Shown: positions 43,760-51,790 of the stretch, in pieces
Numbering within the stretch: the stretch's first letter is position 1
How the letters are laid out: each line of letters begins with the position of its first letter
Source of the DNA: Pseudomonas syringae
GTDB lineage: Bacteria > Pseudomonadota > Gammaproteobacteria > Pseudomonadales > Pseudomonadaceae
Length of the DNA stretch: 51,790 nt
Assembly: GCF_021606685.1 (NCBI RefSeq)
Contig: NZ_WKCB01000038.1
Location: 1-51,790 of the forward strand
Direction: 5' to 3'
Program-made: the position numbers and the translations under genes
Notes under the pieces: model-generated
Databases searched by the model: none
What the model saw: only the letters and a program-made list of their open reading frames with translations
What the model was told of the DNA's origin: nothing

Positions 43760-43880
43760 GGTTGTACATCCGCCAGTAAAAGACAGGGTCTATTTTGTTC
43801 TGGCGACGTGGGGCTTTCTTTGCTTTTAGTTGTGACGCTGTTAGGTTTATCGGGCGTATTTACCCTTTTTATGGCCCGAT

Positions 43881-44372
43881 ATGAAAAATAAAACCAAGCA
43901 GGTCGTTCTCGACGACACCGATCTCGCCCTCCTCGCCCTGCTGCAGGAAGACGCGAGTATTTCCAACGCGCAATTGAGCGAGCGCCTGTCCTTGAGCCTC
44001 ACCCCCTGCTGGCGTCGTCGCAAGCGCCTGGAGGAAGAAGGCGTGATCAAGGACTACCAGGCCAACCTCGATCGCAAGAAGCTCGGGCTGGACATCATGG
44101 CGTTCGTGCATGTGCGCTTCGCGATCCACACCGACCATGCGCCCGACGCCTTCGAGGCCGTGGTGAAGCAACTGCCTGAAGTGCTGTCGTGCCACAAGAT
44201 CACCGGCGACGCGGACTACCTGCTGCAAGTGCTGGCGGAGGATCTGGACAGTTACAGCGAGTTCGTCGAGAGCGTGCTGCGGCGTCAGTTGGGGATCGCT
44301 TCAATCCAGTCGAGCCTGGCGTTGCGCGAGGTTAAAGCGACCAGTCGAGTGGCGATTCCAAAGCGCGGTTGA
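43881..44372 (+). CDS. Lrp/AsnC family regulator
   Basis: The 163-residue protein has an N-terminal winged helix (LDDTDLALLALLQEDASISNAQLSERLSLSLTPCWRRRKRLEEEGVI). A C-terminal RAM ligand domain follows (LDIMAFVHVRFAIHTDHAPDAFEAVVKQLPEVLSCHKITGDADYLLQVLAED). It is divergent from the amidohydrolase gene with about 120 bases between, so that gene and the permease are its likely targets. The ligand is probably an amino acid or amine. Confidence 0.93.
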   Translation: MKNKTKQVVLDDTDLALLALLQEDASISNAQLSERLSLSLTPCWRRRKRLEEEGVIKDYQANLDRKKLGLDIMAFVHVRFAIHTDHAPDAFEAVVKQLPEVLSCHKITGDADYLLQVLAEDLDSYSEFVESVLRRQLGIASIQSSLALREVKATSRVAIPKRG

Positions 44373-44398
44373 GCCCCCCCTCGCACGCATTAAATACA

Positions 44399-44425
44399 GC
44401 GTGGATGGCGAAGCGCCATCCACGC
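44399..44425. repeat. 12-bp hairpin between lrp and the TonB receptor
   Basis: GCGTGGATGGCG and CGCCATCCACGC pair perfectly around AAG, 27 bases after the regulator stop. No T tract follows in either direction. It may act as a terminator or as a dispersed repeat. Confidence 0.55.
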
Positions 44426-44492
44426 GGATGTGAAAAATTCGTTAACTAATTCTCCCCAAAGGCTTTTTTGCGTAGGAATATTCTGCGACACT

Positions 44493-44511
44493 AATACGAA
44501 TAATTATCATC
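44493..44511 (+). promoter_or_regulatory. Putative Fur box of the TonB receptor
   Basis: AATACGAATAATTATCATC matches 13 of 19 positions of the GATAATGATAATCATTATC Fur consensus. It lies 48 bases before the receptor ATG, so iron repression is likely. Confidence 0.6.
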
Positions 44512-44558
44512 AGCTTTATTATTCGCCAGGGACGGCGTTTCAGGGGAGAGTCCGTTCC

Positions 44559-46727
44559 ATGTCTGTGCAACAACACGCCGGTAAGGTTTTTTCACCCAGC
44601 TTGATGGCATTGGCCGTCTGCCTCGCCACCTCGCCAGCGGCCTTTGCCGCCGAGACCCCGGCACCGGCCACCACGATTGAACTGGGCGCCACGCAAGTTT
44701 CCGGCGAGCAACAGTTGAGCGAGACGACCGAGGGCACGCAGTCCTACACCACCGGCTCGATGAAAACCGCGACCAAACTGCCGCTCACCATGCGTGAGAC
44801 CCCGCAAGCCGTCACCGTGATCACGCGCCAGCGTATGGACGATCAGGCGATGACCAGCATCAACGACGTGGTCAACGCCACGCCGGGGTTGTTTCTGAAC
44901 TACTCCAACGGGCCAGGTCGTCAGGCCTATACCTCGCGCGGGTTCGACATCGACAACCTGATGTATGACGGCATCCCCAGCGGCTATAACGGCGTCTCGG
45001 TGGGCGCACAGCCCAACCTGGCGATGTTCGATCGCGTCGAGGTGGTACGGGGCGCAACCGGCCTGGTGACCGGCGCGGGCAACCCTTCGGCGGCCATCAA
45101 CCTGGTACGCAAGCGCCCACTGGACGAGCAGAAAGTCACCCTCACCGGCGCCGCCGGCAGTTGGGACGACTACCGTGGTGAACTCGATGCCTCCAGCCCG
45201 CTCAACGACAGCGGCACCTTGCGTGGCCGGGTCGTTGGGTCTTACGGCGACGCCAACAGCTTCATCGATGGCGTCGAGTCGTATCACGGCCTGTTCTACG
45301 CCGTCACCGAAGCCGACCTGAGCGAAGACACCACCCTGACCCTCGGTTTTTCCAACCAGAAGGACAAGACCAACTACTTCTGGGGCTCCTCGATGGTCGG
45401 CCTGAACGGCCATCACCTGAACCTGCCGCGCTCCTACAACCCAGGCACCGACTGGGAGAACAAGGATCAGGAAATCAACACGGTGTTCGCCGAGCTGCGC
45501 CAGCGCCTGGCCAACGACTGGCAACTCCAGGTCAACGCCAACTACGCCCAACAGAACGCCTTGTTCTCCGGTTCCTACCAATCACGCTGGACCAACAACA
45601 CCCTGGCGCGCACGGTCTACCAGGCCGCTTACGATGAAGACCAGGCCGGTGTCGACGCCTTTGCCAGCGGCCCGTTCCAGGCGTTCGGCCGAACCCACGA
45701 ACTGGTGGTGGGCGCCAGCCGCCGCATTTACGACATGACCTCCCACGACTACAGCCCGTACGACACCAACTGGCCGCTCACGGCGGGCAAACCGGATTTC
45801 GTCCACACCACCGATACGCGCGAAGTCACCACCCAGGACGGTTTCTACCTCACCTCACGCCTGAGCCTGGCCGACCCGCTCAAGCTGATCCTCGGCGCGC
45901 GCCTGGACTGGTACGACTACGATGCCCATGGCGGCGTGGACAACTCCAGCGACTACAAGGTCACCCGTAACCTCACCCGCTACGCTGGCTTGATCTACGA
46001 TCTGGACGACCATCACTCGGTGTATGTCAGCTACAGCGATATCTTCACCCCGCAGACGGCCAAGGATGTGTCTGCCACACCGCTCAAACCGATCGTCGGC
46101 AAAAACTATGAGGTCGGCATCAAGGGCGAATACCTCGGTGGCGCGCTGAATGCCAGCGTGGCGCTGTTCAACGTCGACCAGGAAAACCGCGCAGTGGCGG
46201 TGGTCGTGGACAACTGCCCGCAGGCTTCCTGCTCGGTCGCCTCCGGCAAGGTTCGCAGCCAGGGTATCGACTTCGAACTGCAAGGCGCCCTGACCGAAAA
46301 CTGGCAGGTGGGCGGTGGCTTTACCTACGCGCGCACCCACACCATCAAGGACGCGGCCAACCCCCAGGATGTCAACAAACAGCTCGACACCGACACCCCG
46401 GAAAAGCTGTTCAAGCTGACCACCAGCTACCGCTTTCAGGGCCCGCTGGAAAAACTTCGCGTCGGCGGCAACGTTTCCTGGCAGAGCCGTATGTACAACG
46501 ACATCGAGCTGACCGACGGCAGCAGCTATCGCCTCAAGCAAGGCTCCTATGCGGTGACCGACCTGATGGCCGGCTACAAGGTCAACGACCACCTGGACCT
46601 GCAGCTCAACGCCAACAACATCTTTGACCGTCGTTACTACACCTCCATTTCCGACTCCACGAAATACGGCGGTGATGCCTACGGCAACCCACGCAACATG
46701 ATGCTGACCGCCAAGTACAGCTTCTGA
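44559..46727 (+). CDS. TonB-dependent siderophore receptor
   Basis: The start is ATG 44559 (MSVQQHAGKVFSPSLMALAVCLATSPAAFA, signal peptide) with GGGGAG upstream; 722 residues. The plug domain carries KLPLTMRETPQAVTVITRQRMDDQ, YTSRGFDIDNLMYDGIPSG and FDRVEVVRGATGLVTGAGNPSAAINLVRKRP. The barrel follows and ends in NNIFDRRYYTSI...MMLTAKYSF with terminal Phe. There is no N-terminal signalling domain, so it only imports. It resembles FhuE/FpvA-type ferric siderophore receptors, perhaps for a foreign siderophore. A Fur-like box precedes it and a terminator follows. Confidence 0.94.
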   Translation: MSVQQHAGKVFSPSLMALAVCLATSPAAFAAETPAPATTIELGATQVSGEQQLSETTEGTQSYTTGSMKTATKLPLTMRETPQAVTVITRQRMDDQAMTSINDVVNATPGLFLNYSNGPGRQAYTSRGFDIDNLMYDGIPSGYNGVSVGAQPNLAMFDRVEVVRGATGLVTGAGNPSAAINLVRKRPLDEQKVTLTGAAGSWDDYRGELDASSPLNDSGTLRGRVVGSYGDANSFIDGVESYHGLFYAVTEADLSEDTTLTLGFSNQKDKTNYFWGSSMVGLNGHHLNLPRSYNPGTDWENKDQEINTVFAELRQRLANDWQLQVNANYAQQNALFSGSYQSRWTNNTLARTVYQAAYDEDQAGVDAFASGPFQAFGRTHELVVGASRRIYDMTSHDYSPYDTNWPLTAGKPDFVHTTDTREVTTQDGFYLTSRLSLADPLKLILGARLDWYDYDAHGGVDNSSDYKVTRNLTRYAGLIYDLDDHHSVYVSYSDIFTPQTAKDVSATPLKPIVGKNYEVGIKGEYLGGALNASVALFNVDQENRAVAVVVDNCPQASCSVASGKVRSQGIDFELQGALTENWQVGGGFTYARTHTIKDAANPQDVNKQLDTDTPEKLFKLTTSYRFQGPLEKLRVGGNVSWQSRMYNDIELTDGSSYRLKQGSYAVTDLMAGYKVNDHLDLQLNANNIFDRRYYTSISDSTKYGGDAYGNPRNMMLTAKYSF

Positions 46728-46742
46728 CCCTCGCCCCCCTGC

Positions 46743-46772
46743 GGCTGCCCGTTCGGGCAGCCGTTCTTTTTA
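46743..46772 (+). terminator. Terminator after the TonB receptor
   Basis: GGCTGCCC-GTTC-GGGCAGCC is an 8-bp GC-rich stem followed by GTTCTTTTT, 15 bases after the stop. Confidence 0.9.
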
Positions 46773-46913
46773 AAGCCCGCCTGAAAAATGCCGATAGGTA
46801 ATGGGCAGCCCTGAACCTGCAAAAAACCTGATACCTGCGTTGCTCTGTACCCGCGTGCCGTCGTGGCACGCCGCATGCTTTGTTCCTGGCTCGTCCACAT
46901 GGAGTAAGAGTGA

Positions 46914-48407
46914 ATGCCTGTCCGCGCGCGTTTCCTGGAGCATTACCGCAAGGCCGACCGCATCATGCTGGCGTTGATCTGGCTGATGACGCTGTTCTCG
47001 CTGGGCCTCGCCTTCTGGCACGACACGTTTGCGCAAGCCTTGATCGTCGGCGGCGGCACCAGCCTGCTGCTGACCGTGCTCTATCGCGCCCTTGGCGGCA
47101 CCCGTGTGATGCGCTGCGCACTGGGCGCGGGCTTGATGGTCATGGCCGCATTGCACATCAACCAGGCCCAGGGCGTGATCGAATCGCACTTCGGGATTTT
47201 TGCGTTGCTCGCAGTGCTGACGTTCTACCGGGACTGGCTGCCGATCCTGGTGGCAGCGCTCACCATCGCCGTTCACCACGTGGTCTTCCACGCCTTGCAG
47301 CATCAGGGTGTGCCGGTGTTCGTGATGGACCACCACGGCGGCTGGACGATGATTTTTGTGCACGCGTTCTACGTGGTGATGGAGACTGTCGCCCTGCTCT
47401 ACCTGGCCATGCACAGCCAGGCCGACGCCGTCGAGAGCCAGGAAATGCTCGAAAAAATGCTCGCCGTCACGTCCCAGTTCAGCGCAGAAACTGCCACGGG
47501 TGAAGGCAAGGTCCACGTCTCCCTCACCCAGCGTTTCGAGCATTTCCTGCACCAGATAACCGGCCTGATCGACGGCGTCGCACGTGATTCCCATGGCCTT
47601 GGGCAACTCGGCCAGGAACTCGCCCACGCCAGTGGCACCCTGGAAACCGGCGCGCGCCAGCAACTGTCCGAAATTGCGCAAATGACCGGCTCCATGCAGC
47701 GCATGGAAGATGCCATGGGCCACATTACGGTGCACGTCGAACACGCGGTCGAGCACGCCGGGGTGGCCAGCCAACAGATCCTGCGTGGCCAGCAAAGCGT
47801 TGGTCGCGCACAACACGAAATCGCCCAACTGGCCTCGCGCCTGGAAGGCACCCACCACACCGTACAAGGCCTCGCGGTGCAGGCCGAACAGATCGGCTCC
47901 GTGCTCGAAGTCATCAGCAGCATCGCCAACCAGACCAACCTCCTGGCCCTCAACGCCGCCATCGAGGCCGCCCGCGCCGGCGAACAAGGCCGAGGCTTTG
48001 CGGTGGTCGCCGATGAAGTCCGCAGCCTGGCGCAACGCACGGCGGTATCCACCGAAGAAATCAAAACCATCATCGACGCGTTGCAGCAAGGCAGCCGCGA
48101 GGCCCTGCAAGCCATGCGCGACAGCCGCGAGGGCGTGGACCGCTGCGTGGAAGACAGCCAGGTCGCCGTCGACATGCTGCGCGCGGTGAGCAGTGACATT
48201 ACCCAGATCGATGAGCTCAATGGGCGGATTGTAACCACCACACGCGAGCAGACGGCGGCGAATCTGGAGATTGTCGGCCGCTTGCAGTCCGTGCAAGGCA
48301 TTGCGCAAAGCACGGCGCAGGATGTGGAAATGCTCGCCAAGAGCAGTGAACAGCTGCCGCCGATTGCGGTGCGCCTGGATGCGCTGGGCAGACGCTTTCA
48401 TCCGTGA
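46914..48407 (+). CDS. Chemoreceptor with polytopic, His-rich membrane sensor
   Basis: The 497-residue protein has no periplasmic sensor. Residues about 15-165 form five or six membrane helices. One region is very rich in His and Trp ([41 protein letters not shown]). A cytoplasmic coiled-coil signalling domain follows from about residue 190, with the tip [21 protein letters not shown]...[20 protein letters not shown]. No clear HAMP domain is visible. The membrane histidines suggest a redox, heme or metal sensor, which is inference. A single gene between a terminator and a hairpin. Confidence 0.9.
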   Translation: MPVRARFLEHYRKADRIMLALIWLMTLFSLGLAFWHDTFAQALIVGGGTSLLLTVLYRALGGTRVMRCALGAGLMVMAALHINQAQGVIESHFGIFALLAVLTFYRDWLPILVAALTIAVHHVVFHALQHQGVPVFVMDHHGGWTMIFVHAFYVVMETVALLYLAMHSQADAVESQEMLEKMLAVTSQFSAETATGEGKVHVSLTQRFEHFLHQITGLIDGVARDSHGLGQLGQELAHASGTLETGARQQLSEIAQMTGSMQRMEDAMGHITVHVEHAVEHAGVASQQILRGQQSVGRAQHEIAQLASRLEGTHHTVQGLAVQAEQIGSVLEVISSIANQTNLLALNAAIEAARAGEQGRGFAVVADEVRSLAQRTAVSTEEIKTIIDALQQGSREALQAMRDSREGVDRCVEDSQVAVDMLRAVSSDITQIDELNGRIVTTTREQTAANLEIVGRLQSVQGIAQSTAQDVEMLAKSSEQLPPIAVRLDALGRRFHP

Positions 48408-48412
48408 ACGGC

Positions 48413-48438
48413 AGCGTTCCCACGCCCGTGGGAACGCT
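48413..48438. repeat. 12-bp hairpin after the second chemoreceptor gene
   Basis: AGCGTTCCCACG and CGTGGGAACGCT pair perfectly with a 2-base spacer, five bases after the stop. The GTTCCCACG/CGTGGGAAC unit resembles short dispersed repeats of Pseudomonas intergenic DNA. It may terminate transcription. Confidence 0.55.
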
Positions 48439-48552
48439 AATTCGCCCTTGCCCATTCGCCGCAAACAGGCTACAAATCCCTCCGCGAAGTTGTACGACAA
48501 CTAACAATAAATGCCCATCCCCGATGATGGTGCCCACTGCCGAGCCCTCTGA

Positions 48553-49473
48553 ATGACTGCCCCTGCCCTGTTCTCCCGCCACATCGCCGTATTGATTCTG
48601 CTGTGCATGGGCTGCGCCTTCGCCGGAAACCACATTGCCGCGCGCGTCGCCTTCGATGACGGAGCCGGCGTGCTGCTGGCCATCCTTATGCGCTCGGGCG
48701 GCACTCTGTTCGTGCTGGCCGTTCTGGTGGTATGGCAACGTCAAAGCCTGCGCCTGCCGCCAGGTGCATGGCGCTGGCAACTGCTGCTGGGCCTGCTGAT
48801 CGCCACTCAAAGCCTGTGCCTCTACTCCGCCGTCGCCCGCGTGCCGGTCGCCTTGGCGCTACTGGTGGCCAACGTGTTTCCGATCTTGCTGGCGCTGCTC
48901 ACCTGGGCATTGGGCGGCCCCCGGCCCACGCTGCGCACCGCCTCGCTGATGGGCTTGATTCTGTTGGGCCTGGTGTTCGTGCTGGATGTACCAGGCCGTC
49001 TCTTCGCCACTGCCGACATTGGCCCGCAATGGCTGCTTGGGGTGACGCTGGCGTTCTGCGCCGCCTTCGTCTTTGCCTGTGCGCTGTGGATCACCGACCA
49101 CAAGTTGTCCCAAGTGCGTGGCTCGGTGCGCAGCCTGCTGACGATCTTCATCGTGTTCAGCAGCGTCAATCTCGCGGGCTTCAGCGGTGCACTGGCTGGC
49201 GGCATGAACCTGCCCGCGAGCAGCACCGGTTGGCTGGCGCTGGCCACATTGGTGGTGCTGTATGGCACGGGTTTTATCGTGCTGTTCATTTCGGTGCCGC
49301 GCCTGGATATGCCGCGCAATGCGCCGGTCATGAACATAGAGCCACTGGCGACGTTGCTGATGGGCTGGATCGTGCTCGACCAGATGCTCAGCGCCGGGCA
49401 GATGGTCGGCGGCGTCATCGTGGTGACAGGCATCGTACTACTGACTTACCGCAAAGCGGCCCCGTCTCGATAG
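48553..49473 (+). CDS. DMT-superfamily transporter (EamA type)
   Basis: The 306-residue protein has about ten hydrophobic helices in two EamA repeats. The first starts IAVLILLCMGCAFAGNHIAARVAFDDGAG. The second starts QWLLGVTLAFCAAFVFACALWITDHKLSQ and ends NAPVMNIEPLATLLMGWIVLDQML...VVTGIVLLTYRKA. Such proteins export amino acids or other metabolites or drugs. No specific substrate can be read from the sequence. Confidence 0.92.
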   Translation: MTAPALFSRHIAVLILLCMGCAFAGNHIAARVAFDDGAGVLLAILMRSGGTLFVLAVLVVWQRQSLRLPPGAWRWQLLLGLLIATQSLCLYSAVARVPVALALLVANVFPILLALLTWALGGPRPTLRTASLMGLILLGLVFVLDVPGRLFATADIGPQWLLGVTLAFCAAFVFACALWITDHKLSQVRGSVRSLLTIFIVFSSVNLAGFSGALAGGMNLPASSTGWLALATLVVLYGTGFIVLFISVPRLDMPRNAPVMNIEPLATLLMGWIVLDQMLSAGQMVGGVIVVTGIVLLTYRKAAPSR

Positions 49474-49617
49474 TGCCCCGCCGCGCCTGGCCCGATTCCT
49501 GCCTCCCTCACTCCCAGCAGGTCGCTGCTGACTACGCGGACGACTCTTTTGGGCCCCGCCGCCGGGCCCTCTGCTCTGATAATCAGGCATCCCCTATCCG
49601 CGCCGAGGCCTTCCCCC

Positions 49618-50955
49618 ATGACGAGCCCATCAACCGAACAGGTCAGCCCGCAAACCCTGCGAAAAGTCATCATCGCCGCCGGCATCGGTAACTTCGTCGA
49701 GTGGTTCGACTTTGCCGTCTACGGTTTCCTCGCCACCACCATCGCCCAACAATTCTTCCCCAGCGGCGACGCCAGCGCCGCGCTGCTCAAAACCTTCGCG
49801 GTCTTTGCGGTGGCGTTCGCCTTCAGGCCCCTGGGCGGGATTTTCTTCGGCATGCTCGGCGACCGCATCGGCCGCAAGCGCACGCTGGCCATGACCATCC
49901 TGCTGATGGCTGGCGCCACGACCTTGATCGGCCTGCTCCCCACGTACGCGGCCATTGGTGTGGCGGCGCCCATTCTGCTGTCACTGATCCGCTGCGCCCA
50001 GGGGTTCTCCGCCGGCGGCGAATACGCCGGTGCCTGCGCCTACCTGATGGAACACGCGCCCAGTGACAAACGCGCCTGGTACGGCAGCTTTGTGCCGGTG
50101 TCGACCTTCTCCGCGTTCGCCGCCGCTGCGGTGGTGGCCTATGCACTGGAGGCGTCGTTGTCCGCCGAGGCGATGGGCAGTTGGGGCTGGCGCCTGCCCT
50201 TCCTGATTGCTGCGCCGTTGGGCCTGGTGGGGCTGTACCTGCGCTGGAAGCTGGATGAGACGCCGGCGTTCCAGGCCGTGACGCAGGAGCACGCGGTCGC
50301 CCACTCGCCGCTCAAGGAAACCCTGCGCAACCATGGTGCAGCGATCTGTTGCCTGGGCGCTTTTGTGTCGCTGACGGCGCTGTCTTTTTACATGTTCACC
50401 ACCTACTTCGCGACGTATCTGCAAGTGGCGGGTGGGCTGAGCCGAGCGATGGCGTTGCTGGTGTCGCTGATCGCACTGATTTTCGCCGCAGCGATCTGCC
50501 CACTGGCAGGCCTGTATTCGGACCGGGTAGGACGCCGGGTCACGGTGATGACCGCCTGCGTGTTGCTGATGGTGGTGGTGTACCCGTCGTTCCTGATGGC
50601 CAGTTCCGGTTCGTTCGCGGCGTCCATTGTCGGGGTCATGTTGCTGGCGGTTGGCGCGGTGTTGTGTGGCGTGGTCACGGCAGCGTTGCTCTCGGAAACC
50701 TTCCCGACGCGCACGCGCTATACCGCCTCGGCGATCACCTACAACATGGCCTATACGATTTTCGGCGGCACCGCGCCGCTGATGGCGACATGGTTGATCA
50801 GCACCACCGGCAGCAACCTGTCGCCGGCGTTTTACCTGATTGCGATCGCGCTGCTGGCGTTGGCGGGCGGGTTGGCGCTGCCGGAAACCTCAAGGATTTC
50901 CCTGCATGACGTGGGCACGCAGGAAAAAGGCGCCGCCGTCCTGCTCCCGCGCTAG
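49618..50955 (+). CDS. MFS transporter, metabolite:H+ symporter type
   Basis: The 445-residue protein starts at ATG 49618 (MTSPSTEQVSPQTLRKVIIAAGIGNFVEWFDFAVYGFLATTI). NFVEWFDFAVYG and FFGMLGDRIGRKRTLAMTILLMAGATTLIGLLPTY are diagnostic of the MHS group (KgtP, ProP, ShiA). RCAQGFSAGGEYAGACAYLMEHAP follows, and the second half begins near YSDRVGRRVTV. Twelve helices are predicted. Likely substrates are dicarboxylates or related acids. It overlaps the convergent methyltransferase gene by four bases. Confidence 0.93.
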   Translation: MTSPSTEQVSPQTLRKVIIAAGIGNFVEWFDFAVYGFLATTIAQQFFPSGDASAALLKTFAVFAVAFAFRPLGGIFFGMLGDRIGRKRTLAMTILLMAGATTLIGLLPTYAAIGVAAPILLSLIRCAQGFSAGGEYAGACAYLMEHAPSDKRAWYGSFVPVSTFSAFAAAAVVAYALEASLSAEAMGSWGWRLPFLIAAPLGLVGLYLRWKLDETPAFQAVTQEHAVAHSPLKETLRNHGAAICCLGAFVSLTALSFYMFTTYFATYLQVAGGLSRAMALLVSLIALIFAAAICPLAGLYSDRVGRRVTVMTACVLLMVVVYPSFLMASSGSFAASIVGVMLLAVGAVLCGVVTAALLSETFPTRTRYTASAITYNMAYTIFGGTAPLMATWLISTTGSNLSPAFYLIAIALLALAGGLALPETSRISLHDVGTQEKGAAVLLPR

Positions 50956-51698
50956 GTGCGCTTCACGCACACAAACAAGGCATTGCCGGTGAGGCCGCCC
51001 CAGGGCGTGATGCGTTCGTAGTCATGCTCGAAAATGTGCACGTCAAACTGTGGCTGCAACAGCTGCTGCAGTTCGGCAAAACTGAACGCGACCATGGGGT
51101 GTTCGTCGTGCCAGGCCTGGGTTACGCCTGCAGTGGTCTTCTCGATACTCAGGCGCAGCGACTGCTGCTCGCCCTCTCCCCGGTAATGCCAGCCGGAGCC
51201 GAAGGTGAAGTGGCTGCCTTCACGCTGCACGCTGTGGCGCACCATCAAGCCGTTGTCGATCTGGCGCTTGTCCACCGCGTTGAAACAAAACACACCGTTG
51301 TCGGCGAGTGCGCCATGCACGCTGGCCAGGCACGCGCGCAGCTGCGCCAGCCCGGCGTTGTAATGGGTCGAGTAGAGGAAGCAGGTGATCAGGTCCTGCG
51401 GTTCATTCACCACAAAGCCAGCCATGTCCTGGCGACTGAACACTGCCTCGGGGCACCGCAACTGGGCGATATCCAGCATCGACTGGCTGATGTCCAGGCC
51501 GGCACTGTGGTAGCCAAAGTCGAGAAAATGCCGCACATGCGGCCCGGTCCCACACGCAAGGTCCAGATGCCGCCGCCCATCGTTCCCAAACAACTGGTGC
51601 AACCGGCGCACGCTGTGGCTTTGCGCCGGGTAATCGATGTCGGCACACATCAGGTCGTAGTAGATGGAAAGGTCGGTGTACAGCGCGTTGGAGGACAT
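50952..51698 (-). CDS. Class I SAM-dependent methyltransferase
   Basis: The chosen start is the ATG at 51696-51698 (MSSNALYTDLSIYYDLMCADIDYPAQ); 248 residues. SAM motif I is HLDLACGTGPHVRHFLDFGYHSAGLDISQSMLDIA, motif II is FSRQDMAGF, and DLITCFLYSTHYN is the post-motif strand. The N-terminal YYDLMC.DIDY resembles small-molecule methyltransferases that act on secondary metabolites. It converges on the MFS gene with a four-base overlap. The last 53 bases of the window past its start contain nothing recognisable. Confidence 0.9.
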   Translation of the reverse strand: MSSNALYTDLSIYYDLMCADIDYPAQSHSVRRLHQLFGNDGRRHLDLACGTGPHVRHFLDFGYHSAGLDISQSMLDIAQLRCPEAVFSRQDMAGFVVNEPQDLITCFLYSTHYNAGLAQLRACLASVHGALADNGVFCFNAVDKRQIDNGLMVRHSVQREGSHFTFGSGWHYRGEGEQQSLRLSIEKTTAGVTQAWHDEHPMVAFSFAELQQLLQPQFDVHIFEHDYERITPWGGLTGNALFVCVKRT

Positions 51699-51790
51699 AA
51701 GTGGCCAGAGGGTTCGGCGGAAATTTCGCGGCGGCATGGTAACCCAGTCGCGACGGTTATGGTCTCGAACCTGAACACAGGCTCGATGAT

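Noticed and set aside
44389..44412. PvdS box before the TonB receptor (TAAAT at 44391)
   Set aside because: No CGT follows at 16 or 17 bases. The receptor more likely depends on the Fur-like site at 44493.
1..51790. CRISPR arrays, insertion sequences and rRNA genes
   Set aside because: No regularly spaced repeats, transposase motifs or rRNA sequence were noticed in reading the window. A systematic search was not possible without tools.

Overview
The window reads as chromosomal DNA from a fluorescent Pseudomonas (P. fluorescens group). The main reasons are a PvdQ-type acylase behind a near-perfect PvdS iron-starvation box, the pseudomonad-style trehalose/alpha-glucan operon (glgA-treZ-malQ-treY-DUF2934-glgX), two chemoreceptors, and GC-rich coding throughout. 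The main exceptions in composition lie in the accessory left part.

Left part (1-13154), accessory. A lipoprotein gene runs off the left edge. Then comes an overlapping pair of unfamiliar genes (492-2770). Both encode glycine/alanine-rich hydrophobic segments, and the second has a short D-x8-QxK stretch that could belong to a nuclease-like fold. A third uncharacterised gene follows, then an SOS-controlled umuDC operon and an AT-rich gene with a Cys-His-Asp triad. Next is a P2-like prophage tail module in canonical order (V', small ORF, W', H, G, FI', U', X, D', dam'), cut down by several internal deletions. An integrase follows and the part ends at tRNA-Cys. The integrase and tRNA mark the right end of an integrated element; no matching left attachment copy is visible, so its left limit is unknown.

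Middle part (13155-26061), mostly core. It holds pvdQ with its PvdS box, a Fur-like winged-helix protein, and a small membrane protein. Next is a striking RTX-repeat plus M91-type zinc protease behind a full HrpL (hrp) box, which makes it a candidate type III effector. Then follow a LysR/aldo-keto reductase pair, a dCache chemoreceptor, and a run of small genes (SRPBCC, DUF411, VTT, alpha/beta hydrolase, D-2-hydroxyacid dehydrogenase).

Trehalose/glucan block (26062-37288). glgA, treZ, malQ, treY and a DUF2934 gene are tightly packed and partly translationally coupled, then a terminator, then glgX. GlgA makes glucan, GlgX debranches it, MalQ reshuffles maltodextrins, and TreY/TreZ convert chain ends to trehalose. 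A sigma54-like -24/-12 element precedes glgA.

Small overlapping operon (37290-40295) plus paralogue (40473-41237). It encodes an acyl-CoA dehydrogenase-like protein, a PIG-L deacetylase, a NodS-like methyltransferase and a GT2 glycosyltransferase. A second PIG-L protein follows that lacks two active-site residues. The enzyme set resembles Nod-factor logic and looks like an undescribed glycan or glycolipid modification pathway.

Right part (41262-51790), core. It holds a frameshifted CycA-like amino acid permease, an acetylpolyamine amidohydrolase, a divergent Lrp regulator, and a TonB siderophore receptor with a Fur-like box. A His-rich membrane chemoreceptor, a DMT transporter, an MHS-type MFS transporter and a methyltransferase complete it. 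No rRNA genes, insertion sequences or CRISPR arrays were seen.
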